Assembly: GCF_003590855.1 (NCBI RefSeq)
Contig: NZ_QYUP01000124.1
Location: 1-64,000, forward strand
From: Massilia cavernae
GTDB lineage: Bacteria; Pseudomonadota; Gammaproteobacteria; Burkholderiales; Burkholderiaceae_D
Reading direction: 5' to 3'
Length of the DNA stretch: 64,000 bases
Both the position numbers and the translations under genes were made by a program. Every line of letters starts with the position of its first letter. Positions within the stretch are counted from its first letter, which is position 1. Under the pieces are notes generated by a model that worked only from the letters and a program-made list of their open reading frames with translations, searched no databases and was not told the origin of the DNA. Positions 28,699-37,856 of this stretch are shown piece by piece.

Positions 28699-29988
28699 CT
28701 ATGCGGTGCCGTAGTCGCGCGGGTACAGCGCCCTGTACTTCAGACCATAAAACAGGATGAAGGCGTAACAGGCCAGCGGTACCAGGAAAGAACTGCGGAG
28801 GCCGGCATTGTCAGCGACAGCCCCCTGCAGGAAAGGCAGTACGGCGCCGCCGACGATCGCCATGCACAACAGGCCCGCTCCTTCGCCGCTACGCTGACCG
28901 AGGCCGTGCAGCGCCATGGCGAAGATCGTGGGGAACATGATGGCGTTGCAAAGTCCAACGGCAAGGAGCGACCACATCGCCACTGCGCCGCGACTGCCGA
29001 TGGCGCACGCGATCAGGAGCATGGCGCCGACAGCACTGCATGCCAGTACCTTGCCTGGGCTGACATTGCGCATCACGGCGAAGCCGATCAAGCGACCGAC
29101 CATGGCGCCGCCCCAGTAAATACTGACATAGCCGGCGGCCGTCGCAGGCCCCAGTGATGCGACCTCGTGATCGCCAAGAAAACTGATCAGGAAGCTGCCG
29201 ATACTGACTTCGCCGCCGACGTACAGGAAAATGGCCAACACACCGTATAGCAGCGGACGATGGGCCAGCAGCGGCGCCCCTTTCTCTTTCCCGATGGAGG
29301 CGGGGCTGGCGTGCTTCAGTTGCGGCAGCTTGATCAGGGCGAACATCAGTGCCAGCGCCAATAGCAAGAGCGCCAGTATCAGGTAAGGACCTTCCACGGC
29401 TTGCGCCTGGTGCAGGCGGTAAGCAACCCGGTCCGCTTCCGCCAGGTGTGTCACGCGCTCCGGCGATTGGACCACGTCGGACAGGATCAATATGCCTCCC
29501 AACGTCGGCGCGACTGCCGTTCCGAGCGCGTTGAACGCTTGCGTGAAGTTCAGGCGACTGGACGCGGTTTCCGGCCTGCCAAGTGCGGCAACGAAGGGAT
29601 TGGCTGCGACCTGCAGGATAGTGATGCCGGAAGCCAGCACGAAAAACGCGAACAGGAACATGGCGTAAGTGCTGCGCGCGGCCGGATAGAACAAGGCGCA
29701 ACCGAGTGCGGCGGTCAGGAGGCCGGCCACCGCGCCGCGCTGATAGCCTATGCGGCGCACCAATATGCCCGCTGGCAGGGAGACGAAAAAATAGGCGCCG
29801 AAAAAGCAGAACTGCACCAGCATGGCTTGCACGTAGCTGAGTGTGTAGACCGATTTCAGGTGAGGAATGAGGACATCATTCAGAGAAGTCAACAGACCCC
29901 ACATGAAGAACAGTAGCGTAATAATCGAAAGCGGGCCGTGGCTGGTCGCTTGGGCAGATTTTAAGTGAATCGATGACGTCGTTGGCAT
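28699..29988 (-). CDS. MFS sugar transporter, FucP/GluP (FHS) family
   Basis: Twelve-helix inner-membrane proton symporter of 429 residues. Family features: LFFMWGLLTSLNDVLIPHLK in helix 1, QAMLVQFCFFGAYFFVSLPA in helix 2, GITILQVAANPFVAALG and NFTQAFNALGTAVAPTLGG. These match L-fucose and glucose/galactose symporters. The ATG at 29988 is preceded by CAGGAGA at 5 nt, better than the longer upstream frame. It should bring the monosaccharide released by the GH3 enzyme into the cytoplasm and is first in the minus-strand group. Confidence 0.9.
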   Translation of the reverse strand: MPTTSSIHLKSAQATSHGPLSIITLLFFMWGLLTSLNDVLIPHLKSVYTLSYVQAMLVQFCFFGAYFFVSLPAGILVRRIGYQRGAVAGLLTAALGCALFYPAARSTYAMFLFAFFVLASGITILQVAANPFVAALGRPETASSRLNFTQAFNALGTAVAPTLGGILILSDVVQSPERVTHLAEADRVAYRLHQAQAVEGPYLILALLLLALALMFALIKLPQLKHASPASIGKEKGAPLLAHRPLLYGVLAIFLYVGGEVSIGSFLISFLGDHEVASLGPATAAGYVSIYWGGAMVGRLIGFAVMRNVSPGKVLACSAVGAMLLIACAIGSRGAVAMWSLLAVGLCNAIMFPTIFAMALHGLGQRSGEGAGLLCMAIVGGAVLPFLQGAVADNAGLRSSFLVPLACYAFILFYGLKYRALYPRDYGTA

Positions 29989-30135
29989 GCGGTCTCCTGT
30001 TTTTTGATCCCGGCATCCGGGCAATTTGGCGGACATTAACATAACGAAAATCCTTGCGCCATGCATCCTATTTTTTTGAACAAATTTACTAAGTAATTGG
30101 TTATAAAGGATTTATTTTTTCTAGACCATCTTCTA

Positions 30136-30152
30136 TGTAACATATGTTTACA
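30136..30152. promoter_or_regulatory. Imperfect palindrome in the divergent MFS / binding-protein region
   Basis: TGTAACATATGTTTACA has inverted arms TGTAA/TTACA. GTTTACA occurs again at 30176-30182, 30 bp away. The region 30067-30382 is unusually AT-rich for this genome and separates the two divergent transcripts, so these could be binding sites for the response regulator encoded downstream. A TATAGT at 30318-30323 could be the -10 for the binding-protein gene. Confidence 0.35.
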
Positions 30153-30382
30153 ATCCGCCGCCCGCTCGCCGGTCCGTTTACACTATGTCGCACAGCTGGT
30201 TCTTGCAGCTTTTCCTGACTCTGGCGGTTGTAACAAAACGCAATAAAACAATCACCTTTGTTGCTTGCATTTGTACTCGATTCGCAACGTTTTCGGGATC
30301 TGCCGTGGTATTTGCTGTATAGTCAGAATTCTGAAAAATTCATTTCCTAAGGATGTCGTACTAACTAGTTGGATCGATATTT

Positions 30383-31672
30383 ATGCGAGGACAGAACTGT
30401 TTGCACCGTATAGCCGTTGCGGTGTCACCATGGGCCTGGGTATTGGTATCAAATTTCTGCCTGCCTCTGACAGTTGCTGCCCAGGCGCAGGAGCTGCGCG
30501 TTCTGCACTGGTGGCGATCGCCGGGAGAGCGCCTTGCTTCGGATATGCTGGCGGCCGAGGCGCGCCGGGCACAGATCGGATGGCGCGAAATCGACGTTGG
30601 GGACGGCTTTGGCGCGGGCATCGTCCTGCGCAGCAGGATCCTGTCGGGCGACCTTCCCGACGTGGTGCAAGTGAACAGCTTGAGCGTACCCAGCTGGGCG
30701 CTGCTGGGGCAGATCGTCGCACTCAACGATGTGGCTGAATCGAGCAATTGGAACGCCACGCTATTGCCGGCCGTTTCACGCATGATGCGGATGGACGGCC
30801 AGATGCGCGCCGCCCCTCTCGGCGTCCACCGGGTTAACACACTGTTCTATAACCGCAGGCTACTGGCGAGACTGCGCCTCCGCACGCCCCACACCTGGGA
30901 TGAATTCGAACGCGTCGCCGAACGCCTGCGGCGCGCCGGCGTCGTACCGCTGGCGCAGAGTAGTGAGCCATGGCAGATCGTCCTTCTGTTTGAAAACCTG
31001 TTGCTGGCGCAGGCTGGGGCCGGGTTTCATGGCAGAGTTTTTCTTGGCGCCGACGAATCCGCGTTGGCCGATCCAGACATGGCCCGGGCACTGTTGCAAC
31101 TGCGCCGGCTGAAACGGTGGATGCCTCAGCCGGTTCCCGAACTCGACTGGCCAACCGTAACGCGGCAACTGGCCGCTGGCGGTGCCGCCATGATGCTGTC
31201 GGGCGACTGGGCCAAGGGTGAGCTGAATGCCGCCGGCCTGGTCACCGATCGTGAATTTGGCTGCACGGCGGCTCCCGGTACCGCTGCCATTCACCTGTAC
31301 GATCTCGACGCCCTGGTCATGCTGCGTTCGCGGCAGCCGGTGCGAGATGCACAGCGCAAGCTGGCACAGATCGTCCTCTCGTCGACATTGCAGAATCGCT
31401 ACAATCAGCTCAAGGGATCGGTTCCGGTGTTGCGGAGGCCGGACCGCGCTTCAATGGACAGCTGCGCCCGTGCCTCTTGGGACCTGTTGGCGCAGCCGAA
31501 CGCCGTACTGGTGCCAAGCTACACGGCAGGCACGTCGGGCAATGAGGCCATGCGCAGCGTACTCATCGACGAGCTGCACCGCTTTTTTATGGACGACCAG
31601 ATCGACGTCCTGGATACCCAACGCCGGCTGATCAAAGCCTGCAGTGCCATCAAGAAGGCCCGCCTGCCATGA
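30383..31672 (+). CDS. Sugar-type extracellular solute-binding protein, coupled to a two-component system
   Basis: A 429-residue periplasmic protein of the MalE-like class: signal peptide ending AAQA-Q near residue 35, then ELRVLHWWRSPGERLA, VVQVNSLSVPSWALLGQIV, APLGVHRVNTLFYNRRLLA and AAMMLSGDWAKGEL, which match ABC sugar-binding proteins. No ABC permease or ATPase is near; its stop overlaps the response-regulator start as ATGA. This favours a role as periplasmic ligand sensor for the histidine kinase of the operon rather than as a transport part. Ligand unknown, probably the same sugar handled by the divergent genes. Confidence 0.85.
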   Translation: MRGQNCLHRIAVAVSPWAWVLVSNFCLPLTVAAQAQELRVLHWWRSPGERLASDMLAAEARRAQIGWREIDVGDGFGAGIVLRSRILSGDLPDVVQVNSLSVPSWALLGQIVALNDVAESSNWNATLLPAVSRMMRMDGQMRAAPLGVHRVNTLFYNRRLLARLRLRTPHTWDEFERVAERLRRAGVVPLAQSSEPWQIVLLFENLLLAQAGAGFHGRVFLGADESALADPDMARALLQLRRLKRWMPQPVPELDWPTVTRQLAAGGAAMMLSGDWAKGELNAAGLVTDREFGCTAAPGTAAIHLYDLDALVMLRSRQPVRDAQRKLAQIVLSSTLQNRYNQLKGSVPVLRRPDRASMDSCARASWDLLAQPNAVLVPSYTAGTSGNEAMRSVLIDELHRFFMDDQIDVLDTQRRLIKACSAIKKARLP

Positions 31673-32382
31673 AGCGCAAGATTCTCGTCGTCGACGACGA
31701 CCAAAAAATCCGCACACTGCTCAAGACCTACCTCGAAAAAAACCAATTCGAAGTCATCCTTGCTCACGACGGTTCGTCTTTTCGCAACATGTTCGAGCGC
31801 GAAAACGACGAACTTTCGCTGATTGTCCTGGATGTCATGCTGCCGGATACCGACGGCTTCAGTCTGTGCCGCTTCGTTCGCCAGAGCTCGAATATTCCTA
31901 TCATCATGTTGACCGCAAGTTCGGGCGAGACCGACTGCGTGGTCGGCCTCGAGCTGGGGGCCGACGACTACATGGGGAAACCCTGCAGTCCGCGCGAGCT
32001 ACTTGCCCGTATCAAGGCAATCCAGCGCCGGGTCGGGATCGAATCCGCCGCCGCGCCGCGCTACTTCCGCTTCGCAGGCTATACACTCGACATCATCGAA
32101 CGCACCTTGTGCGACTTCGAAAACGCATTGGTGCCGCTGACCGGATTGGACTTCCAGCTATTGAAATGCTTCGTCGAGCGGCCAGGTGATGTCCTTGAGC
32201 GCAACCAGCTGCACGAGGCCACGCGCGGGCGCGACGCCGGCCCCCATGACCGGTCGCTCGATGTACAGATCAGCCGCCTGCGTACGCGCCTGAACGACGA
32301 TGGTCGTGACATACCGCTGATCAAGTCCGTGCGTGGCATCGGCTATGTGTTCTCGGCCGACGTGCGCAGCACCGATGCCTAG
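31669..32382 (+). CDS. OmpR-family response regulator
   Basis: A 237-residue regulator with a receiver domain (acidic pocket DDD at 9-11, phosphorylated Asp55 in LIVLDVMLPDTDGF, Lys in GADDYMGKP) and a C-terminal winged helix (RGRDAGPHDRSLDVQISRL and RGIGYVF). It starts inside the end of the solute-binding protein gene and overlaps the kinase start by 8 nt, so all three are translated together. Likely targets are the divergent MFS/TonB receptor/GH3 genes and its own operon. Confidence 0.93.
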   Translation: MKRKILVVDDDQKIRTLLKTYLEKNQFEVILAHDGSSFRNMFERENDELSLIVLDVMLPDTDGFSLCRFVRQSSNIPIIMLTASSGETDCVVGLELGADDYMGKPCSPRELLARIKAIQRRVGIESAAAPRYFRFAGYTLDIIERTLCDFENALVPLTGLDFQLLKCFVERPGDVLERNQLHEATRGRDAGPHDRSLDVQISRLRTRLNDDGRDIPLIKSVRGIGYVFSADVRSTDA

Positions 32383-33847
32383 CCGCTGGCCCCGGCGGCT
32401 GGATGCCGCACTGCCGCAGACCTTGCTTGGACGGCTGACCGCTGCGCTGGTGGCGGCGGTCCTGTTGAGCCAGGTTGTCGGCAATCTGATTTGGAGCACG
32501 CAGAGCACCGTGAAGGCCGAGGCCGAAACCCGGGGCGCCGCCCAGTCGATCGCGTACAGTGCCGCCGGTGCTATACGCTTTTTCCTGAGTCTATCGCCCA
32601 GCTACCATCAAATCATCATTCAACAGTTCCGTGAAATGGGCGGCACCCGTTTGTTCGCCACGATCAACCGTGCACCGATCAACATCGCCGCAATCGACGA
32701 GCAACCGCTGGCCAGCCTTGCCATCCGTCAGGTCAGCGCGACGCTGACCACGGCATTGCCGAGTGTCCGCAGGATTCATGTCGCCTTTGCCTGGCCAAGG
32801 CAACTTCAGGTCAGCGATGCCGGTACAATGATCGCCGATCTCCCTGACAGCTGGGTACAGCACATCGTATTATCCAAAACCGAGCCTGCACCGATCCTGG
32901 TGATCCAGGTGGAGCTGGCGCGGGATCGCTGGTTGTACCTAGCGACACTGATGCCAAATCCATACTTCCTGGGCAATGGGAATCTGCTCACCAGTGAGCG
33001 ACTGATATTGCAGGGCATGACATTGATGTTCGTGTTGGCGGTAACGATCTTTGTCGTTCGCAGGTCCATCTATCCGCTGGCCGAATTGTCGACTGCGGCG
33101 GAAGCATTCGCGCGAGGCGAGCCTGTGCCGCTTTTGCCGCAGTGCGGCAGCAAGGAGTTCGTCAGCACAGCGCGCGCCTTCAGCGCAATGCGCGAACATA
33201 TTCAAGGCTATATCGAAGACCGGGAACGGCTGTTCGTAGGGATTTCGCATGATCTGCGTACCCCCATCATGCGTTTGAGGCTGCGTGCAGAGCTACTCAA
33301 CGATGACGACGCGCGTGTAGAATTCCACGAGGATCTCGACGAACTGGACATGATGCTCAAGGCCGCCCTGCAGCACGTTCAGGATAGTAATATTCACGAG
33401 AACATGACTAATATCAGGCTTGATGTACTGCTGGCCCGGATGGTGCGCGACGCCAGACTGGCCGGACACGTCGTGGCTTATGGCGGCACGGAACTAAGCG
33501 TGACGGCGAAGCCGCTCGCTCTCAAGCGCGCGATCGGCAACCTGCTGGACAACGCACTGCACTACGGTTCCCGGGTGGAGATTGTAGCGCGCGGATCAGA
33601 GGGCGATATCTCTATCGAGATCCGCGACCACGGCCCGGGCGTTCCGACCGAAGCCCTGGAGGCACTGTTTGACCCGTACGTTCGACTCGATCATGGCCGC
33701 CAAAGAAACAGTGGCGGCATGGGACTGGGCCTCGGCATTGCACGCCGGCTGGTTCAAGGCATGAGTGGAAAGCTCGTGCTGGTGAATCATCCGGCGGGAG
33801 GACTATCTGCCACCATCGTGCTCGCGGCCGGCACGGCGGATGCGTGA
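32375..33847 (+). CDS. Sensor histidine kinase (EnvZ-like topology)
   Basis: A 490-residue inner-membrane kinase from the ATG at 32375. Membrane segments are at about 18-38 and 208-228, leaving a periplasmic domain of about 170 residues that could dock the solute-binding protein. A HAMP linker follows, then His292 in LFVGISHDLRTPIMRLR, an N box RAIGNLLDNALHYG, and DHGPGV and GGMGLGLGIA for ATP binding. It is the last gene of the coupled three-gene operon. Confidence 0.92.
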   Translation: MPSRWPRRLDAALPQTLLGRLTAALVAAVLLSQVVGNLIWSTQSTVKAEAETRGAAQSIAYSAAGAIRFFLSLSPSYHQIIIQQFREMGGTRLFATINRAPINIAAIDEQPLASLAIRQVSATLTTALPSVRRIHVAFAWPRQLQVSDAGTMIADLPDSWVQHIVLSKTEPAPILVIQVELARDRWLYLATLMPNPYFLGNGNLLTSERLILQGMTLMFVLAVTIFVVRRSIYPLAELSTAAEAFARGEPVPLLPQCGSKEFVSTARAFSAMREHIQGYIEDRERLFVGISHDLRTPIMRLRLRAELLNDDDARVEFHEDLDELDMMLKAALQHVQDSNIHENMTNIRLDVLLARMVRDARLAGHVVAYGGTELSVTAKPLALKRAIGNLLDNALHYGSRVEIVARGSEGDISIEIRDHGPGVPTEALEALFDPYVRLDHGRQRNSGGMGLGLGIARRLVQGMSGKLVLVNHPAGGLSATIVLAAGTADA

Positions 33848-33887
33848 CCCGGCTGCCGGATGACATTAATTGGATGGTTGTGGAAGC

Positions 33888-34500
33888 TCAGTGCAAAGAT
33901 TTCAGTGTGCGCAATATGCGTTCGACCCGACGACCATACGGCGGTTGAAAGGCACTGAATGAATTCCAGCGAGACTGGATAAACACGGGCTTCTCCTTGC
34001 TGAAACTGAGAAAACCGTATTCGCCATGATAGCTGCCCATGCCGCTGGCGCCCACGCCCCCAAATGGCAGGTCCTCGTGCGTCACATGCCAGCGCTTCAT
34101 CCAGCGTGTCGTACGCCATCACGGGCAACAGTGGACCGAAAATCTCTTCTCGCATCAAATCCATGTCGTTGTTCGCGTTGATGACCATCACAGGTGATAG
34201 CTTGCGATCACTAGCCCCTTGGCCCTCTTGCCGGGAAAGTGGCACGATCTCTCCTCCTTTTTCTTTGGCGTCACTCAACAATCGAAGCAGACGGTCATAG
34301 TGACGAGGAGAGACAATGCTTGTGTAATCCGGGTTCCCGCAATCGAAGGATACAAAGTGGCAACAGCGTTCTGCATGGCCTGCGCGAACTGATGCACGTG
34401 CTCACGCGGCACAAGCACGTAATCAGGGGCCGCACAAGTCTGGCCGGCGTTGGGCTTGCTATCTGCCGCCTTTCCTTGCGCAACCCAGGCCGGCGCAGAT
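33888..34500 (-). pseudogene. Aldehyde dehydrogenase (coniferyl-aldehyde type), decayed
   Basis: Minus-strand pieces in order: NAGQTCAAPDYVLVP with the catalytic Cys, then after a one-base loss NPDYTSIVSPRHYDRLL and LLSDAKEKGGEIVPLS, then MREEIFGPLLPVMAYDTLDE, then after a deletion of about 50 codons with a frame change HEDLPFGGVGASGMGSYHGE and RRVERILRTLK. The N-terminal half is missing and the gene breaks off next to the tRNA. It is a true relic: several lesions of different kinds, unlike the single-base errors elsewhere. The family resembles coniferyl aldehyde dehydrogenase; this is inferred from sequence style. Confidence 0.85.
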
Positions 34501-34515
34501 ATAATGCCGCTCCCC

Positions 34516-34592
34516 GGGCGGTTAGTTCAGCTGGTTAGAATACTTGGTCGACATCCAAGGGGTCGCAGATTCGAATTCTGCACCGCCCACCA
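34516..34592 (+). tRNA. tRNA-Val (anticodon GAC), with C at position 33
   Basis: A 77-nt cloverleaf with encoded CCA. Acceptor GGGCGGT pairs with ACCGCCC, D stem GTTC with GAAT, anticodon stem CTTGG with CCAAG, T stem GCAGA with TCTGC and T loop TTCGAAT. The seven-base anticodon loop is TCGACAT, so the anticodon is GAC (34550-34552), reading valine GUC/GUU codons; A73 and A35-C36 agree with valine identity. Position 33 is C in place of the near-universal U. The D arm is tRNA-Asp-like. It lies at the right end of the accessory stretch, just before the rplC promoter. Confidence 0.85.
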
Positions 34593-34684
34593 GATTTCCA
34601 CGCAGGCGCCGTCCTGCAGTCGTTCCCCGCAGCATCGTCGATGCGCCCAATGCGCAACAACCCGACATACCCCAAACATTCTCG

Positions 34685-34713
34685 TTGCGTCAAGCCCCTT
34701 ATCGCGCTATACT
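34685..34713 (+). promoter_or_regulatory. Promoter for the rplC-led part of the S10 operon
   Basis: TTGCGT (34685-34690) and TATACT (34708-34713) are 17 bp apart. The following AGCCGGC is a GC-rich discriminator of the stringent type. The leader to rplC is about 90 nt. It lets the ribosomal genes run without rpsJ. Confidence 0.75.
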
Positions 34714-34810
34714 AGCCGGCTTCGGTATGGGTTCGTCTTTTTTGAATCTGTGCTTTTACTTGGTAGTTAAACATCAGCCCCGCCCAATCGCAGGTGGGAA
34801 TGGAGAAAAA

Positions 34811-35467
34811 ATGAGCCTAGGCCTTCTCGGTCGCAAGGTTGGCATGATGCGCATCTTCACGGATGACGGGGATTCGATCCCAGTCACCGTGCTCGACGTA
34901 TCGAACAACCGTGTTGCGCAAATCAAAACTCCTGAAACGGACGGTTACTCCGCTGTTCAGGTTGCATTCGGTCAACGTCGCGCTTCCCGCGTGACCAAGG
35001 CAGTTGCAGGTCACCACGCTAAAGCTGGCGTTGAAGCCGGTACGATGCTGAAGGAATTCCGCGTCGATGCCGCTAAGGCCGCTGAAATGAAGACTGGCGA
35101 CATCGTCGCAGCTTCCCTGTTCGAAGTTGGCCAGAAAATCGACGTGCAAGGCACCTCGATCGGTAAAGGCTACGCCGGTACCATCAAGCGTCACAACTTC
35201 GCATCCGGTCGTCAAACCCACGGTAACTCGCGTTCGCACAACGTTCCAGGTTCCATCGGTATGGCGCAGGATCCGGGCCGCGTTTTCCCAGGCAAGCGCA
35301 TGACCGGCCACATGGGTGACGTCACCGTGACCACCCAGAACCTCGAAATCGCTCGTATCGATGCCGACCGTCAGCTGCTGCTGGTCAAGGGCGCGGTACC
35401 AGGCGCGAAAAATGGCCAGGTAGTGGTATCGCCTGCGGTCAAAGTTAAAGCACAGAAGGGAGCTTAA
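34811..35467 (+). CDS. rplC: 50S ribosomal protein L3
   Basis: L3 starts 50S assembly and reaches the peptidyl-transferase centre. 218 residues from [16 protein letters not shown], with GGAGAA 3 nt before the ATG; the longer in-frame stretch upstream is leader that includes the t[20 protein letters not shown] is the tip loop. It heads the rearranged S10 group in the absence of rpsJ, with rplD 3 nt downstream. Confidence 0.97.
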   Translation: MSLGLLGRKVGMMRIFTDDGDSIPVTVLDVSNNRVAQIKTPETDGYSAVQVAFGQRRASRVTKAVAGHHAKAGVEAGTMLKEFRVDAAKAAEMKTGDIVAASLFEVGQKIDVQGTSIGKGYAGTIKRHNFASGRQTHGNSRSHNVPGSIGMAQDPGRVFPGKRMTGHMGDVTVTTQNLEIARIDADRQLLLVKGAVPGAKNGQVVVSPAVKVKAQKGA

Positions 35468-35470
35468 ACG

Positions 35471-36091
35471 ATGGAACTCAAGCTTCTGAATGAGCAAGGT
35501 AAAGAAGGCGCCAACGTAGCCGCAGCCGACACCGTTTTCGGCCGTGAATACAATGAAGCCCTGATCCACCAGATCGTGGTTGCTTACGCTGCAAACGCAC
35601 GTAGCGGTAACCGCAAGCAGAAGGATCGTGAAGAAGTTCACCACACGACCAAGAAGCCTTGGCGCCAGAAGGGCACCGGCCGCGCCCGTGCCGGTATGTC
35701 GTCGTCGCCTCTGTGGCGCGGTGGTGGCCGTATCTTCCCGAACTCGCCTGACGAGAACTTCAGCCACAAAGTCAACAAGAAGATGTATCGCGCAGGTATC
35801 TGCTCGATCCTGTCCCAGCTGGCCCGTGAAGGTCGCCTGAGCGTCATCGAAAACCTGAGCATCGAAGCTCCAAAGACCAAGCTGCTGTCGCAAAAACTGC
35901 AGTCGATGGGCCTGGAATCGGTTCTGGTTATCACCGACACGCTCGAGGAAAACCTGCTGCTGGCATCGCGCAACCTGCCGAACGTGCTGGTTGTCGAGCC
36001 GCGTCACGCTGACCCGATGTCGCTGGTGTTCTACAAAAAAGTTCTGGTCACCAAAGCAGCGCTGGCCAAGCTTGAGGAGATGTTCGCATGA
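35471..36091 (+). CDS. rplD: 50S ribosomal protein L4
   Basis: 206 residues. L4 lines the exit tunnel through the basic loop [15 protein letters not shown], and in E. coli also represses the S10 operon by acting on its leader. Since the leader here precedes rplC rather than rpsJ, any such control would act on a different 5' region. Overlaps rplW by 4 nt (ATGA). Confidence 0.97.
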   Translation: MELKLLNEQGKEGANVAAADTVFGREYNEALIHQIVVAYAANARSGNRKQKDREEVHHTTKKPWRQKGTGRARAGMSSSPLWRGGGRIFPNSPDENFSHKVNKKMYRAGICSILSQLAREGRLSVIENLSIEAPKTKLLSQKLQSMGLESVLVITDTLEENLLLASRNLPNVLVVEPRHADPMSLVFYKKVLVTKAALAKLEEMFA

Positions 36092-36405
36092 GCGGCGTAA
36101 TGAAATTCAGCGAAGAGCGCCTGATGAAGGTGCTCCAGGCTCCGGTCATTTCCGAGAAGGCCACCATGGTCGCGGAAAAGAACGAGCAGATCGTTTTCCG
36201 CGTTCTGCCGGATGCGACCAAGCCTGAAATCAAGGCAGCCGTTGAACTGTTGTTCAAGGTTGAAGTCCTGTCGGTCCAGACAGCCAATCGCGAAGGTAAG
36301 CAAAAGCGTTCGGGCCGTTTCAATGGCCGTCGCAACCATACCAAGCGTGCTTTCGTGTGCCTGAAGCCTGGCCAGGAAATCAATTTTGTCGAGGAGGCTA
36401 AATAA
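36088..36405 (+). CDS. rplW: 50S ribosomal protein L23
   Basis: 105 residues; docking site at the tunnel exit for trigger factor and SRP. Core [20 protein letters not shown] and [16 protein letters not shown] are typical. The chosen ATG overlaps the rplD stop; a later Met ([10 protein letters not shown]) is an alternative start. Its stop overlaps the rplB ATG by one base (TAATG). Confidence 0.96.
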   Translation: MSGVMKFSEERLMKVLQAPVISEKATMVAEKNEQIVFRVLPDATKPEIKAAVELLFKVEVLSVQTANREGKQKRSGRFNGRRNHTKRAFVCLKPGQEINFVEEAK

Positions 36406-37232
36406 TGGCACTCGTTAAGATGAAGCCAACCTCCCCAGGCCGTCGCGGCATGGTGAAGGTTGTCAACGCCGACCTGTACAAGGGTCGTCCGTTCGCAGCC
36501 CTGGTTGAAAAGAAATCGAAGACTGCTGGCCGTAACAACAACGGTCACATCACCACCCGCCACATCGGCGGTGGCCACAAGCAGCACTATCGCCTGATCG
36601 ACTTCAAGCGTCAGAAGGATGGCATCCCGGCGAAGGTCGAGCGTATCGAATACGACCCGAACCGTACCGCGAACATCGCACTGCTGTGCTATGCAGACGG
36701 CGAGCGCCAGTACATCATCGCTACCAAGGGCATGGCCGTTGGCGACAGCGTGATGAACGGCTCGGAAGCGCCTATCAAGTCGGGCAACTGCCTGCCGATC
36801 CGCAACATTCCGGTCGGTACCGTGATGCACTGCGTCGAAATGCTGCCAGGTAAAGGTGCCCAGATGGCACGTACCGCCGGCGCCGGCGTCGTGCTGATGG
36901 CGCGCGAAGGCACCTACGCCCAGGTTCGCCTGCGCTCGGGTGAAGTTCGCCGCGTGCATATCGAGTGCCGCGCAACCGTGGGCGAAGTCGGCAACGCCGA
37001 ACACAGCCTGCGCAAGATCGGTAAAGCTGGTGCGATGCGCTGGCGCGGTGTTCGTCCTACCGTTCGCGGTGTGGTCATGAACCCGATCGATCACCCGCAC
37101 GGTGGTGGTGAAGGTCGTACGGCAGCTGGTCGTCATCCAGTGTCGCCATGGGGTCAACAGACGAAGGGTAAGAAGACGCGTTCGAACAAGCGCACTTCTT
37201 CGATGATCGTTTCGCGCCGCGGCAAGAAATAA
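36405..37232 (+). CDS. rplB: 50S ribosomal protein L2
   Basis: 275 residues; binds 23S rRNA near the peptidyl-transferase centre and is needed for subunit joining. The conserved C-terminal region [17 protein letters not shown] includes the functional His, and [14 protein letters not shown] follows. Full length and uninterrupted. Confidence 0.98.
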   Translation: MALVKMKPTSPGRRGMVKVVNADLYKGRPFAALVEKKSKTAGRNNNGHITTRHIGGGHKQHYRLIDFKRQKDGIPAKVERIEYDPNRTANIALLCYADGERQYIIATKGMAVGDSVMNGSEAPIKSGNCLPIRNIPVGTVMHCVEMLPGKGAQMARTAGAGVVLMAREGTYAQVRLRSGEVRRVHIECRATVGEVGNAEHSLRKIGKAGAMRWRGVRPTVRGVVMNPIDHPHGGGEGRTAAGRHPVSPWGQQTKGKKTRSNKRTSSMIVSRRGKK

Positions 37233-37242
37233 GGGATAAGAA

Positions 37243-37518
37243 ATGACACGTTCATTGAAAAAAGGGCCGTTTATCGATGCCCACCTGGTGAAAAAAGTCG
37301 AAGCCGCGCAAGCGAACAAAGACAAAAAGCCAGTCAAAACCTGGTCGCGCCGTTCGACGATCTCGCCTGACTTCATCGGCCTGACGATCGCGGTTCATAA
37401 CGGCAAGCTGCACGTGCCGGTATATGTTTCCGAAAACATGGTCGGCCACAAGCTTGGCGAATTCGCACTGACCCGTACGTTCAAGGGCCATGCCGCTGAC
37501 AAGAAGGCGAAGAAATAA
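37243..37518 (+). CDS. rpsS: 30S ribosomal protein S19
   Basis: 91 residues beginning [20 protein letters not shown]; forms a head complex with S13 and contacts the A-site side. [10 protein letters not shown]-like core reads [14 protein letters not shown]. Overlaps rplV by one base. Confidence 0.97.
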   Translation: MTRSLKKGPFIDAHLVKKVEAAQANKDKKPVKTWSRRSTISPDFIGLTIAVHNGKLHVPVYVSENMVGHKLGEFALTRTFKGHAADKKAKK

Positions 37519-37847
37519 TGGAAACCAAAGCTATCCTCAAAGGTGTGCGCCTGTCGGACCAAAAGGGCCGTCTGGTCGCCGATCTGATCCGTGGCAAGAA
37601 AGTTGACGCAGCACTCAACATCCTGCAATTCAGCCCGAAGAAAGGTGCAACCATCATCAAGAAAGTGCTGGAGTCCGCAATCGCGAACGCCGAGCACAAT
37701 GATGGCGCCGACATCGACGAACTGAAGGTCGTTCAGATCTACGTTGAAAAGGGCCCGATCCTGAAGCGCTTCACTGCACGCGCTAAAGGCCGGGGTGATC
37801 GTATCTCGAAACAATCCTGTCACATCTACGTGACTGTCGGCAACTAA
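37518..37847 (+). CDS. rplV: 50S ribosomal protein L22
   Basis: 109 residues; its long beta-hairpin ([19 protein letters not shown]) reaches into the exit tunnel where macrolides bind. [19 protein letters not shown] is the family start. No insertion in the hairpin is seen. rpsC follows after 9 nt. Confidence 0.97.
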   Translation: METKAILKGVRLSDQKGRLVADLIRGKKVDAALNILQFSPKKGATIIKKVLESAIANAEHNDGADIDELKVVQIYVEKGPILKRFTARAKGRGDRISKQSCHIYVTVGN

Positions 37848-37856
37848 GGGGTCACG

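Noticed and set aside
34544-34810. N-terminal extension of rplC reaching into the tRNA
   Set aside because: The tRNA, promoter and GGAGAA site all place the true start at 34811.
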